Shown one piece after another: positions 34,843-46,349 of a stretch of DNA of 64,000 nt (position 1 is its first letter; the number at the start of each line of letters is the position of its first letter). This stretch comes from Blepharisma stoltei (lineage: Eukaryota; Ciliophora; Heterotrichea; Heterotrichida; Blepharismidae): positions 310,001-374,000 of the forward strand of contig CAJZBQ010000001.1 of assembly GCA_914767885.1 (NCBI GenBank), written 5' to 3'. A program made the translations under genes and the position numbers. The notes beneath the pieces are model-generated. The model saw only the letters and a program-made list of their open reading frames with translations. It made no database searches and was not told the origin of the DNA.

Positions 34843-34910
34843 TGGAACTGCTAAAGTAATACACATAAATAAGGCTTTAAAAAAATTAATAAATAAGCTT
34901 TTGATTATTT

Positions 34911-35655
34911 TTAATTGTTAGAGTTTGGAAGATGCTCAAGAGCTTCCCTTATCATTTGAAAAGAGCCAGGCAGATTCCTGACTCTTGGTGCTGATAAATA
35001 AACAGAATTTTTTGTTGTTCACATTATTTTAGAAGAATATTCTTTTGCTTTTCAGATTTTTATATATAGTTGTTTTCAATTTAGTAAAAATTATAGAGTC
35101 AAAAAAAATAATTATTTTATATATAATTTTTTTTATTTCTTTGTTTAATTTCTCAAAAATACGATTTCTCTATGTTCTATTATTTTTTGAGAGAGGAGTA
35201 AGTGGCTCACAAGAAGCACCTTTATTAGCCAAGCCAATAAAATATGCAGGATCTTTTCCTTGCCTACTTGCTTCTACAATTGCATATTTTCCTTGGCTTG
35301 TGCACTGATTCAAATTTGTTTCTTGCATTTGCACTGTTTCATAAAATCCTGCAGACAAGTTATTGATAATACAAAAGGTGAGAACAGTGTTTCCTTTGTA
35401 GTCTCTATTAACATCTGCATGCATTTCTCTAACAAGATAAGGTATTAGCTTTGCTTTATCAAAGGCAGCTACATACATTAGAGGTGTCATTTCGATGTCA
35501 TTGACTGTGAAAACTAATTCATTGATATTAATGTTGTTTTCTGTTATAATTTCTCGGATTCTTGAAGAGTTTGAAGTCCTTAAGGCTTCAGAAAGCTGGG
35601 AAGTAACCCCACTGTTTACTTCAGAATGAGAGTCTTTGGAGTTGGATAAGCCCAT
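34911..35655 (-). CDS. N-myristoylated ankyrin-like protein
   Basis: ATG 35655 followed by GLSNSKDSHSE: Gly2 with Ser6-type context fits N-myristoylation. Ankyrin-like helices: NDIEMTPLMYVAAFDKAKLI PYLV and DVNRDYKGNTVLTFCIINN. The frame closes near 35170. An open segment beyond an AT-rich stretch (VYLSAPRVRNLPGSFQMIRE then ALEHLPNSNN) ends at TAA 34911-34913 and is the likely C-terminus, so an IES of about 170-180 bp should lie around 35000-35190. Its ends are not fixed. Confidence 0.6.
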
Positions 35656-35883
35656 TTATAAATTAAAGATTTTATGAGGAAACTAGAATGATGCAAAGCG
35701 CATATAAAGGATTTAAAGATAAAACAAGCTTGCTTAATGCATTATAACAAGATGGTTGAGAATTAGTCTAATATAAAGGGATATTGGGATTTATTGCTTT
35801 TTCCACTTTAGGAGAGCTGAAGAGTTTCTACAAATTAATCAATAATAAAAGATTAGCAACATTTATTTAAATTAAGGGCAATA

Positions 35884-36990
35884 TTACAGCATAGAGAGGA
35901 GCTTAGCTTTTTCTTTTTCTAGTTCTTGAAGCTCAATTAAAATACTTTTCTCTCTTGAAGTTAATTGCTGCAAAATAGAATCCTCTTGATAAATCTTATC
36001 AATATTTACAGTTTTCACAATTGGACTAAACCTTGATGGGATTTTAGTCGGGATTGTTTGAACTTCTCTGCTTGCATCGGCCAAAAACTGGTCAAATGAT
36101 AAAATCGGTGATTTTTCTACTGGTTTTTCTGCCTTTTTGCTAGCTCTATGTAGTGAAATCCCAAGGTTTTTGGTGATAATGTCACTTATAGCTTTGCTTA
36201 TCATATGCTCAGCATTTGCTCTTCTAAATGACATACTCATTGAGTTCTCATTAAAAGACCTATTATGCTCATCTCTATCCGAAATTGGCTGAATATGGCT
36301 GTCTGATGTATCTAAGCTCTTTTTCCTTGGTGGCTTATGAGCTGACCCTGACAAATCCAGCTTTGGTATTAAATTTGATGATGGCGACTGGAATTCTCCA
36401 GGCTCTGAAACTAAATCTTCAATAGATAAAGCACCATCAAATGGGCTGTCATTTATTTCTTTACTATAATCAATGTATTTTTCGACCTTCTGCTTTATTG
36501 GTGGTATTTCTAACCCTTCAAGCTCAAGCAACGTTTTGTTAGGTGAACTTGTAGGTGTAGTTTCTTTTTCGTGTTTAGTTGGTGTTAAGTCAATTAACGG
36601 AGCTTTTACAGGAGTAAAGTCAATAAGGTGATCGTTTTCAATATCATTTTTAGGCGATGCAATGGGAGTGGCCTCTTTGGAGGTTAATGAGGATGTGGTT
36701 TCTGTAGGTCTGTATTTATTCCTAATTTCTTGGATCCAGATCTTGATTTTTTCATCAGTCACGACTCTAGATTCACTTAACCTTTTTTCTTCTTCATCTG
36801 CCTGTTTTTTTGATAATGAGATTCCAAATTTGCTTTCTATTCGACTTAATGTGTCTTGAGGATTTGAAGACTTATCTTTGACTGGCTGATTGAGTAAATG
36901 TCGATATTTGCTCATATTGTTTCTGTGCTTCTCCACTAGTTTTTCTATATCGGTTCCACTGCTTATTTGTGTCATTATATGATTTTTCAT
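35884..36990 (-). CDS. Intrinsically disordered coiled-coil protein
   Basis: ATG 36990, open without insertion to 35884 (368 aa). N-terminal helix (IEKLVEKHRNNMSKYRHLLN), a middle rich in Pro/Thr/Ser with LIDFTPVKAPLIDLTPTK repeats (clathrin-box-like L-I-D-F/L), and a C-terminal leucine-rich coiled coil (LQQLTSREKSILIELQELEK). The double LID[FL]TP pattern might bind clathrin or adaptors, but this is speculation. Separate gene, convergent with the TAF7 side. Confidence 0.65.
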   Translation of the reverse strand: MKNHIMTQISSGTDIEKLVEKHRNNMSKYRHLLNQPVKDKSSNPQDTLSRIESKFGISLSKKQADEEEKRLSESRVVTDEKIKIWIQEIRNKYRPTETTSSLTSKEATPIASPKNDIENDHLIDFTPVKAPLIDLTPTKHEKETTPTSSPNKTLLELEGLEIPPIKQKVEKYIDYSKEINDSPFDGALSIEDLVSEPGEFQSPSSNLIPKLDLSGSAHKPPRKKSLDTSDSHIQPISDRDEHNRSFNENSMSMSFRRANAEHMISKAISDIITKNLGISLHRASKKAEKPVEKSPILSFDQFLADASREVQTIPTKIPSRFSPIVKTVNIDKIYQEDSILQQLTSREKSILIELQELEKEKAKLLSML

Positions 36991-37174
36991 AATTTTAATT
37001 TATATTGCATTTGAAGAGAGCTAATGCTAGTATAATAAATAGCATAAATAAATTTTGATTTCAAATCGTTTAAAAACTATTTTTTAACTAAATAAAAAGA
37101 TAACCAAACTTACCCTCCTATCTAACTTTATTTATTGAGCCTATATCTAAATAGATGATTCAAAAAAATACAAT

Positions 37175-37873
37175 ATGGCCTTTGAGGAAGCAGAAGGTTT
37201 TAGTGAGATATTAAAAAGTAAAACATATTTAGTTGTCCTCATAGGAGCAGCCAACGTAGGAAAAACTGCTTTAGTCTACCGCTATGTTTTGAATGAGCTT
37301 CCAGTAGCCCTTACTTCAACTATAGGAGTTGAATTCACGAAAAGAGTTGTTACAAGCATTTCTACAGGACAAAAAGTCCAACTCCACATATGAGATACAG
37401 CAGGCCAAGAACGGTTCAAAAGCGTCACAAAGCATTATTATCGAGGTGCTGATGCCTGCATAATAGTGTACGATATATCAAACAAAGAATCGTTTGAAGA
37501 GGTACCAAACTGGCTTGCTGAACTTAAAGACAATACTCCTGAAGAATGCATTGTCTGTTTACTAGGCAACAAAATGGACTTGGAAGCAACTAATCATAGA
37601 AGGGTATCACGTGAAGAAGCCATGAGGTATGCAAATGCCCATGGACTTGTATACCATGAAACTTCAGCATTTTGGGATAGAGAAGTCCAGATGAATCCAG
37701 ATAAAATTGTGGGTGGGATAGAAAAAATTTTTGATAAAACCATTGGGAACGCATTAGGTAGACATAGCCTCAAAGATGAGCCGAAAGAGTTACTTAAGCC
37801 GAGTGGAAAAGGAGTGAAATTGGATTTGCAGCAATTATATACGTACCATAGTGATAATAGATGTGGCTGCTAA
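37175..37873 (+). CDS. Rab-family small GTPase
   Basis: ATG 37175. P-loop GAANVGKTAL (G-x4-GKT), switch I STIGVEF, G3 WDTAGQERF with the invariant Trp encoded by TGA at 37391-37393, G4 GNKMDLE (NKxD), G5 ETSA. C-terminus CGC suits double geranylgeranylation. 232 aa with a longer-than-usual C-terminal linker. Rab GTPases steer vesicle traffic. The TGA inside WDTAGQ is one of the clearest proofs of the code in the window. Confidence 0.93.
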
Positions 37874-37979
37874 TATGTTTAGCGCGAAAAATATTTAAAT
37901 TAAAAGCTTCTTTTAATTTACTGTGTGTTAAAAACAATTTACACCAAAATAAATATTTAATTTCACATTTAATTTATGA

Positions 37980-38930
37980 TTATTTTGGAAGCATTGCTGG
38001 CGCATCAGCTTTTTGTATCGCCAATGTTTTGATTTCTTTATTTTCAGACAAATCAAGTACTTGAAACCTCAATCTTGAGCTCAAATTTTTCGCAAGTTCT
38101 TGCAATTTGACCACATACAGATGAAAAGTTTCTTTGTATCTTGGACTAGCAAATAAAGAATTGCACACACTTAATAAATAGCACAAAGCCTCTATTGAAT
38201 CTTCAGATCCAAGCTCAAGCATATAACTGCAGCAGCTGCAAATAATTTTTGGCGGAATTAATTTTGCCTTAAACAGTTCCCCAATAAATCTCACACACCC
38301 CAGCACCTTTTTTCTGTCCGAAAACTCCCCATTCTCATGAGAATTTTCAAACATTACTTGACAAGCAGTAAGTAGATTATTCCTGAAATAAGAAATCTGC
38401 CTTGAAATTTCTACGCACATCTTCGCATAGGTTTCTGCATATTTCCCTTCAGCTGATGCTTTTTCTAGAATTAGAAGGCTGAGACTTTCTGATGATTCAG
38501 GAGAAAGCAAAGCGAGAAGCTTATTTTGAATTGATTCTGCATTTGTAGGGGCTAGCTTATTTAAAAGGGATTTAAAGTTCTTCGTCAATTCGTCGTTGCT
38601 GGATTTTAATTTTTGTGGGGTGCTTCGCCATGCAGAACCGACAGTTTTTAATTTGCGATCTAAAATTTTTAAAATTGCGTCGCTTTTGATCTGGGATGAT
38701 TCTTGGGATTTGACAGAGAGGATTTCGTCGTAGCTATATGTATGCTTGGAAACCTTTTTCCAAACTCGCTTGGGCTTTTCTTTTGTTGTTGATGCTCGGT
38801 GGCTTGGCTTTCTGTAAGTGTTTTTTTGGCTGCTCTGAGATAAGTAGTTGGAATTGGTTCTGCCTCTGAGGCGCTTGGGAGTATAAAGTCCTTGGTCAAG
38901 GGTCTGAGAGGGATCAGAGTTGCTTTCCAT
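37980..38930 (-). CDS. MIF4G-domain (eIF4G-like) protein
   Basis: ATG 38930, open without insertion to 37980 (316 aa). Basic N-terminal 100 residues, then a MIF4G HEAT domain: FKSLLNKLAPTNAESIQNKL, LILEKASAEGKYAETYAKMC, KKVLGCVRFIGELFKAKLIP, SIEALCYLLSVCNSLF. This is the eIF4A-binding middle domain of eIF4G-type translation initiation factors; no MA3 or W2 domain and no obvious eIF4E site is seen. Likely a short eIF4G isoform. Confidence 0.85.
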   Translation of the reverse strand: MESNSDPSQTLDQGLYTPKRLRGRTNSNYLSQSSQKNTYRKPSHRASTTKEKPKRVWKKVSKHTYSYDEILSVKSQESSQIKSDAILKILDRKLKTVGSAWRSTPQKLKSSNDELTKNFKSLLNKLAPTNAESIQNKLLALLSPESSESLSLLILEKASAEGKYAETYAKMCVEISRQISYFRNNLLTACQVMFENSHENGEFSDRKKVLGCVRFIGELFKAKLIPPKIICSCCSYMLELGSEDSIEALCYLLSVCNSLFASPRYKETFHLYVVKLQELAKNLSSRLRFQVLDLSENKEIKTLAIQKADAPAMLPK

Positions 38931-39094
38931 AGATTATTTATTATACATTAGACTTACTTAATAGATGCTGTTTCTTATGCAAGGGGGTCTATTTATAATT
39001 ATAATAAGATGCTAATTCTTTCAATTAAACATTATGACTATTATTTAATAAATTGGGTTATATTTAATAAGCGTAAGTTATATTTAAGTTACAT

Positions 39095-41541
39095 CTATCC
39101 TTTATTTGATTCTTCTTCATTTAATTTTTGTCAATCAACTATTGATTTTTTCTTGAAGCAGAAGCATTTTGTTGTGGTTTCCTGCACAGATACTTCACTA
39201 TCGCTTATTGGGGAAAGCCTCCCAGTTAAATGTGTGATTTCATTATCTTCATTTGCTAACTTTATCGCTTCCAAGAATACTAAATATTTTTGTCCTCTTT
39301 TTGGTCTAATTTTTTATATAGTCAGTGTCACTAACTATAAATTATTTCAGGAATTCATTTCGCTGGACTTATAGAATTCAGATTATTTATATTTTTTTAT
39401 TATATTTGCTCATGGAGGGTTAATTTCTCAAAAATATATGATTTTCTTAATTTGCATGCTTATTAGAAGAGATAGTAAGAGCATTGAACTTGTATCAGAA
39501 TCTGCAGACACTCGACTTTCTCTGCCTTTTACATCTTTTGTTTTCTGCTTAAACAATACGTTATATGCAAATCTTTGATGAGTTGTGGTATTCTTTATCA
39601 CATTTACTAATTGGACATAAAATAAAGGCAAAACTAAAAGAAATAGCACTCCGCTTATTATACCAACAATAAACGATACAGTTTCACCGCAAGAGTGCCA
39701 AGGTTCATTTTCAAAGATTTCATGATACAAGCCATCACCTTGCACAATCTCTAATTCATCTAAAATTCCTATAATAAATGTATATAAAAAATCCGTTTCT
39801 ATAACCAAAAGAAACAGAAAAAATGAAAAATGGTTGCTAAATAGAGAATACTTTTTCCCTACACAATTATGAATCCATGGGCAATGATGATCAAATTTTT
39901 TCACACATCTATTGCAATGCTGGCAATGCTTTATTTGGTACGATCTTCTAACCTCACAATATGCACACACAAAATCGCCATTATATGTCTCATACAATCT
40001 AAAAATATTCATTTTGGGGTCTCTTTCTGCATATCCAGGATTTGTATTTGATGCAATTTGAAACAATATAAAATTCGCCACAAATGAGACACAAAATGCA
40101 ACCCCAAACCAAAATTCCAAGTGTGGTATTACAAATAAAAAAATTGATGCTCATCTCCCTACAAATACAAAAAGAAACACACAAAATGCTGCATATGAAT
40201 TCGCAACTGGCTTTAAAGGCGCATGCAAATTAAAATAGCGTAGTAGCCCAACCTGACTTCTTAAAATCTGCAGCCGGTAGGTTCATTGGGAAAGGCCGAC
40301 CTTGTGGAAAGGAGTCAGCCTTCGGAAAGGTGCATTCGACCGGGTTTTACTTCGTTTGGCGGGGATCAGCGTCGGACTTAATTGACTGCATGCTCTGCAG
40401 AGGACTCCTCTATAAGTAATGTTAGTTTAATACTTTAAAGGTGTCCCAATCGGGTTGAAATTAGCAAATCATGACTGCGAGCTTAGGGCTTCTCGGATTT
40501 GAATTGATGCACCATGCTGCTCTGCAAGGTTTAATGCAGTGAAGCCTTCATTATTCCTGATCTCTCTGCTTGCTCCACGCATGAGTAAATGTCTTATAAT
40601 TCTGTAGCTTTTAGCCAATGTTGATAAATGTAAAGGTGTGTTTCCTTCGTTATCCTGCTCATTCATGTCTTGGCTTCAGGCAATTAGCGCAGTGGAGCTT
40701 TGTTCTTGGCCTTCAAAAGCAGCGGTATGAAGTGCAGTTCTCCCATCATTATCTTTGATGTCTAGCGGTATTTTGAACTCTTTATGAAATCTCGCAATCA
40801 AAGCAAGCTGACCTGCAGATGCAGCAAGATGAATAACTCCTTTTCCTTTGGAATCCACAATTGTGCAGTCTGCTCCTAGTTTAAGATAACAATATGTTAG
40901 ATTCTGAATATGATTTACCCTGCGACCTGCCATAATAGCAATATGAAGTGGGGTCCTTCCTTCATCATTATCTTTATGATTAAGCAGGCGTTTAAATACT
41001 TCTGCGTAATTGTCTGGGTACTTATTTTTTATCTGAATGATATTTACAAATAGAACTGCTTGATCTAAAAACTCTATATCGCCCTTTAGCTAGCTAGTGA
41101 CCAAATTTTTTTCGATAACGAAGGAGTCAATTGTTTGCAAAGTTCTTATAAAAAATACTTTATAGGTTTTTCAATCCATTTGCAAATGAAAAATGTCTAA
41201 AATTTAATAATATTATCTAGAAATCTGATCATTATAATCATTAAATATATCTAGCTAAAATAAGTAAAATATTTTGCTTGAAAAGAAGGGTTAATTATCT
41301 GAAAAAGTAGGACTTTTCAAAAATATTTTTGTTAGCAAGAAGAGAGTAATAGCTTTTGTTCTCTAATTACAGATAGTGCAATTTCATGGAAAACTAGATA
41401 AAAATCACTATTGTTGGATTCTGTGGAGAGCATATCTCATATATCGCCTGGAAATGAGTTTAATGTGTTATAATATCGAATTGGGTCCAGAGTTACTGTG
41501 GCTTGAGATAATTCTTCTAAAGGGTCTGCGATTTCAGACAT
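39095..41541 (-). CDS. Ankyrin-repeat DHHC palmitoyltransferase (Akr1/HIP14 type)
   Basis: ATG 41541 ([20 protein letters not shown]). Ankyrin repeats: [91 protein letters not shown]. After a ~231-bp IES, TM helices and the catalytic [27 protein letters not shown] then [13 protein letters not shown]. Two more TM helices follow. A further segment (39095-39310, [20 protein letters not shown]..., with Cys-rich KCFCF) is the likely C-terminus beyond an unplaced IES. Ankyrin repeats recruit substrate; DHHC Cys forms the acyl intermediate. Another IES (41090-41348) sits after residue ~65. Confidence 0.85.
40233..40463. mobile_element. GC-richer IES, ~231 bp, in ankyrin-DHHC gene
   Basis: TAATTT at both ends; the join gives [15 protein letters not shown]. 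Interior is much less AT-rich than the surroundings (GGCCGACCTTGTGG, GACCGGGTTTTAC) with local hairpins such as AGAGGACTCCTCT. Confidence 0.7.
41090..41348. mobile_element. IES, ~259 bp, in ankyrin-DHHC gene
   Basis: Removes an in-frame TAG (41091-41093). TA-to-TA join gives [15 protein letters not shown]. Ends CTCTCTTCTTGCTAACAAAA and CACTAGCTAGCTAAAG recall the family-3 termini but only weakly. Confidence 0.6.
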
Positions 41542-41930
41542 TTCTTATCATATTAAAAATTTAGCATCTATCAGAGTTTTAATAAAATAATGAACTTATA
41601 TATCAGTTAAATATATAATAACTTTAGGCTCAAACTTTATCTATCGTTTATTTTCGTTTTTATTTTAGCTATTCAAAACCTCTGCAATCAAATTTGACCA
41701 AAAAAATTAAAAGAATAAATTAATAGAAAAAAATTTATAGGAGGAAAGAATTGTCTCTAATAATTAATAATTTAATAATATATTTTTAACAATTAAAGAA
41801 CAAATTCTGCTAGCGGAATAAAATCTAATATAATCGCTAAATTTAAGATTTATATTTATTATGTGTAAGTATATGAACATTTAAACACATTTGATTTATT
41901 CAGAATTAAGATTTGAATACCATACAAAAA
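41542..41930. other. Intergenic, AT-rich
   Basis: No open frame or inverted repeat of note. Confidence 0.5.
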
Positions 41931-43514
41931 TTAAATTAAATTTTTGATATCTGCTATTTTTGAAAGCCAAGGTACAGAAAATTTCTTCGCTATAAATCTT
42001 AGCGCAGAGGATCGAGGAGATTGTACAAGTTTACACAAACTTAAGGAGCAGTCTTGCAAAGCTTCTTCGGTATAGCCAATTTCTTTCAAAAGTGATAACA
42101 GCAACGAAATTGGTTTTCCCAATAATTTACTAGTTACATAAACAGAAGAAGCAGCTATTTCTGATGGTCTATACTTCAACATATTATAATCACCAAGTGA
42201 AAGTTCAATAAGATACCTTGAAAAGTTAAAAGAAAAGTTATCCATATTTTCTAATTGCGCATATCTTTCAAGGAATCTAAAAGGTGTTGCCACAGTTAGC
42301 TTGAATTCTAATTTTATTAGAATTTTGACTTCCATATTCAAAATTTCCTCACTCAGACCTTTAAATTAAAGCACAAATTTAACTTTTGTAGGTAAAAAGA
42401 ATAATTTCTATTAAATAATTTTAACATCAAAATTTAAATCTAGCTTGCTTTATTTAAAGGAGATCGTAGTATAACACTATTTAATAAAGCTTGCGCTTTG
42501 ATTCGATAAAGTTTATAAACTAATTTGAATGAATAAACTTTGTTTTATTATTTCATCTAAAAAAAATAATTACCCTAATTAAACCTTACTCCCCCCCCCC
42601 CCTCCGTGAGCGAACAAAACCATTAGAAAAATCGCCATTTTTTGACCCAAAAACCCACCCTCCGTGAGTGAACAAAAATTTTTTTAATAGAAAAAATTTT
42701 AATGGAAAAAAATTTTGATATATAAGTGATAATTAGTATAATGAAATCTAGAGCTAATTCTGTTTAATTTTAAACAAATTGCGTTTTTAAAACATAAATT
42801 TTGCAAATTAAATTAATATTTGCTTCCCAATTTTTGCAAATTAGGATTTTTTTTAAATTCGAAAAAAATATTTTTTATAAAATTTATATATAAATTTTTT
42901 TTAAAAAAAAAAATTAAACCCCCTCCGTGAGCGAACAAAATTTTTTTGTTCGCTCACGGAGGGGGGGGGGAGTTAGCAGAATTGTTTGTTAGTATTGAAT
43001 CGGAGTCAGAGGTAAAAGTATCCCCTGAAACATGTGTTAGATCTGAAGTGGCTGGAATTCAAGTTTCTTCGTATTTGCATGCTATAAAAAGTGAAGAAAC
43101 CCCAATTAATTGCAATGAATTCAATTTGACCTGCACTTTTTCAAGGTATCTGTCTAATATATTGACTGTTAAAAAGAGAGTTTCAGAAGAAGCGTCTATT
43201 CTTGAGCCAACTTCAACGAGCCAATCTACAAGAATGGCTCTTAGGTGCTCATTAATTTCGATTTGCGTGTCCATATATCCTCATTTGGCTTTGTTAGTTG
43301 TGTCTACTAACTGTAGATATGTGTATATTTCTTCGGCGTATTCTTCTACAGCTGAGGATGGCTTGGAGTCAGAGTCATTAAGATGGGATGGCTGGAGCAC
43401 CAAATTGGTGATATCATTGCCAAAAGATCTGACACTTGAGTTTGGGTTTGAAATTTTCTGCTTCTGACAAAAATTCTCTTTGTCTTCTGAAGGATTTGGT
43501 ATGTTTGACTTCAT
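41931..43514 (-). CDS. Mitotic-type cyclin (A/B)
   Basis: ATG 43514 (MKSNIPNPSEDKENF). Cyclin box N: EEYAEEIYTYL, then INEHLRAILVDWLVEVGSRI (the diagnostic 'mR.ILvDWLvev' helix), ETLFLTVNILDRYLEKV and QLIGVSSLFIACKYEE. A 653-bp composite IES (42362-43014) follows; the cyclin resumes ILNMEVKILIKLEFKLTVAT PFRFLERY and ends with the C-terminal cyclin fold. Excised, 310 aa. No clear destruction box (RxxL) is seen near the N-terminus, though KENF could act as a KEN box (KEN at about residue 12). TGA-Trp at about 43280. Confidence 0.88.
42362..43014. mobile_element. Composite IES with nested MITE in cyclin gene
   Basis: TA-bounded. Removal gives GDTFKGLSEEILNMEVKIL, matching the cyclin consensus. 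The inner family-1 MITE is 42589-42972. Confidence 0.75.
42589..42972. mobile_element. Family-1 MITE (TSD TTA), nested
   Basis: 384 bp, almost identical to the copy at 25272-25657 over its whole length. TSD TTA at 42586-42588 and 42973-42975. Confidence 0.92.
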
Positions 43515-43747
43515 AAGATTAAATTAAATTGATTGCCCCTTTTAAAACATTGTATGCTAGTAATTTGTTAAAACTTATCTGAGTTGTTATCATATAAAAA
43601 TTGATTGCTCATCTGTAAAGCAATACAAAATATTCTGAACAAAATAGATAAACATAAGTAAAATTTAGAATTAGTTTTATAGGCATTCAGTGCTACTTAT
43701 TTATAAATTTAATCAATACCAAACTATCACATATTTAAAATTTACAT

Positions 43748-45700
43748 TTAAAATCATATAGATTTTCTTCCATGAGAAGTCATTGTCATCCTACTTGAAG
43801 GTGAATTTTCTCCTAGAATTATATAAAATGCACTAATTTCTTGGCTTATATCTTCAAGACAGCTAATGGTCTCCAACATTTTTTCCCCCCCCTTTTAAAT
43901 TGGAACTAAAAATTTTGTTCCAATTTAAAGGGGGGGTTAATTTTTTTTTTAAAAAAAAATATCAATATAAAATTTTTTATAAAAAATATAAAAATTTCAA
44001 AAACTTATCGAATTAGATCAATAAATTTTGTTTAATAAAACGCTATTTACTCTTTATCTTTAAAAAAAGCAAGATATAACTAAATTTTCATTATTAGTTA
44101 ATACGCCACTATTAATTGGTATCAAAATTATTTACACAAAAATTTTTATTTTTATTGATAAAAAAACTTTTGGAAAATTTATCGATCAAAGTGCTAATTT
44201 TGTTTAAATAAGATGTTATTTATACTCTATTTTTTTAAAATAAAGCAAGAAATAACTAAATTTTGAAATTTTTATAAAGAATTCCTATTCAATTTATATC
44301 AAAACTATCCAAATAAAAAATATCATTTTTTATCAAAAAAAACAAAAATTTTTTTTGAAAATTTTTAAAAAAAAAAAATTAATTTTTTTTTAAAATTTAC
44401 CAATTAAGGATAATAAATTTATTTAAATAAGATGCTCTTTATACTTTTTTCTTTAAAAAAGAGCAAGATATAAATAAATTTTTTAAATTTTAGTTAAGAA
44501 GAAACATTGAACTTATATCAAAACTTTTTAGATAAAAATTATATATAATTTTTTATTATAAAATTAAATTTTGTTCCAATTTAAAGGGGGGTTAATTTAC
44601 CAAAAAAGTGGAAATTTTACCGATATTTTGTTCCAATTTAAAGGGGGGGGAGTGAGTTTTTTAACTTCACTTTCATTTTTCGCATAAATCTCATTCGATT
44701 TCTCTACATTTTTTTCGATTTCTTCTATTTCTGCTTTAAATTTGGCCTTTTTTTCTTTTTGTTTATGTAAAGTTTCAAGCTGCTTATTTGCTTTGAAATT
44801 TAATTCATTGATCGTTGAGGTCAAAATACTAACAATATTCCTTTGGTCCTTTATATCATCTTCTAAATTTGATACCATTTCCTTTAGCCCTGATTCAGTA
44901 TCTCGAAGTTCATTAATTTGTTCTGTATTAAATGCTTCCATCCTATTTAAGTTATGAAGCTCTCTGTCGAATTCTGGGGTTAATTTTTTTAGCAAAAATA
45001 GTTCGGTTTCTTTTTCTTCTTTCATCCAAATTGCTTCCTTTATTCGTATATTTGCCAACTCGATCTTCAAAAATAGAGACTTGCTTTCTTCTTCTTTTTT
45101 CTCAAGCTGTGTTTGCAATTCTTTTAATGTGTTAGCGCTGTCTTTGATTAAAATATTTTTATCATTTGATTCTATTTTAAGATTTTGCATGCTCAATGAA
45201 AGATTTTCATCTATTTCTATATATTTTGAACACTTTTTATTTGCCTTATCTCTATATGCTTCAATATTTTTAAGCTCTTTTCTTTTTATCTTGATTTCTC
45301 TTTCTAAATTTTCCTTGTTTTTAATTTTCTGTTGCAAAATCTTTTCAAGCTTATCAATTTTTGTGTCTGCATATTCATCATTATGTCTGTTGTTAATTTT
45401 TTCTAATTGGCTTGGCTTAGGCAAACTGTCATTATTTCCAAAAAGTTGTATTTGTGTTTGGCCATAATCATTTATAACATCTTTTGTTACCAAAATACCT
45501 CGCCTTTTTTCTGGAGATGGGATATCTGAGTGATTTATAAAAGAATTTCTGAACGAGTGTGTTTCAAGTTTATGAGACAAAAATCTATATTCGATGCAAA
45601 AATTATTTTCATCGATTGAGCTTCTATCTTCTTTTTGCTGAAATAAAGGCATATTTTCATTATACTGGATTGATAAGCGGTCAACTGAAATTTCTTTCAT
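43748..45700 (-). CDS. Long coiled-coil protein
   Basis: ATG 45700 (MKEISVDRLSIQYNENMPLF). About 230 residues of nearly unbroken coiled coil from residue ~100 (KLEKILQQKIKNKENLEREI and on; ERELKE-type heptads to KNESEVKKL). A family-2 element (43881-44652) interrupts, after which the frame continues MLETISCLEDISQEISAFYI to TAA 43748-43750, with a TGA-Trp two codons before the end. The removed length must be a multiple of three; the left end is blurred by a decayed terminus. Function unknown, likely structural. Confidence 0.7.
43881..44652. mobile_element. Family-2 element with three internal repeat units
   Basis: About 772 bp. Left CCCCCCCCTTTTAAATTGGA with mate TTCCAATTTAAAGGGGGG, right TTGTTCCAATTTAAAGGGGG. 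The core has three ~215-bp units, each with a 'TTTGTTTAAATAAGATG..ATTTATACTC' segment followed by 'AAAGCAAGA.ATAACTAAATTTT'. Right flank TGA at 44653-44655; left duplication not recognisable. Confidence 0.8.
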
Positions 45701-46349
45701 ATTTAATAATTATTATAACAATAATCTCAAAAAGACATTAACTGAATTTTCCATAAATAAATTTGAGGATATGTTAGATCCAAGAAGACTTTTATGCTCA
45801 ATAAGCAATTTTAATTAAAAGAGCTTACATATAGAATAAGAAGAGACAATGCTCTCCTACTTCCTACTTTCATTATAGGTTAAGGTAATCATAAATACAT
45901 ACATAATTTGATACTTAATCTTCAATAGTGTTGGCTGTTTTGGAAAGAAAAAATCCAAGCAGTGCTTTTAGACATTAATTTCAAATTATATTATTAACGA
46001 GCATTTTTATAGCCTGCAAACCTAGTTATTGATAACTTGGTTTCTAAATAAGTAGATCCTAATTAATCCTTATTTATAGAGTTATACTTGTTTGTTGTAT
46101 AAATATTAATTTTTGAAAAGGAGACATTTAATGATATGAATTATGGTGGGTAAATTAGACCGTATTTAGATTTCTTAAGTTTCTAAATTAGTAAGAAATA
46201 CTTATTATCTTTATATGAGGTTAAAACTAATTCTTGAAATTTGTTCTAATATCACACCTATTAAAGCATAAATTATCGCAAATGCTTCAAGTTTTTATTT
46301 ATGTTGACTAAAATGATTTAATATCTCTATTTTCAGTAAATATAAGCGA
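45701..46349. other. Intergenic, AT-rich
   Basis: Divergent spacer between the coiled-coil gene and the 46350 gene; nothing recognisable. Confidence 0.5.

Noticed and set aside
41091-41093. In-frame TAG as sign of a pseudogene in ankyrin-DHHC
   Set aside because: It lies within an IES (41090-41348) whose removal restores the frame.
41376-41564. Plus-strand 62-aa ORF
   Set aside because: Lies opposite the well-supported first exon of the ankyrin-DHHC gene.
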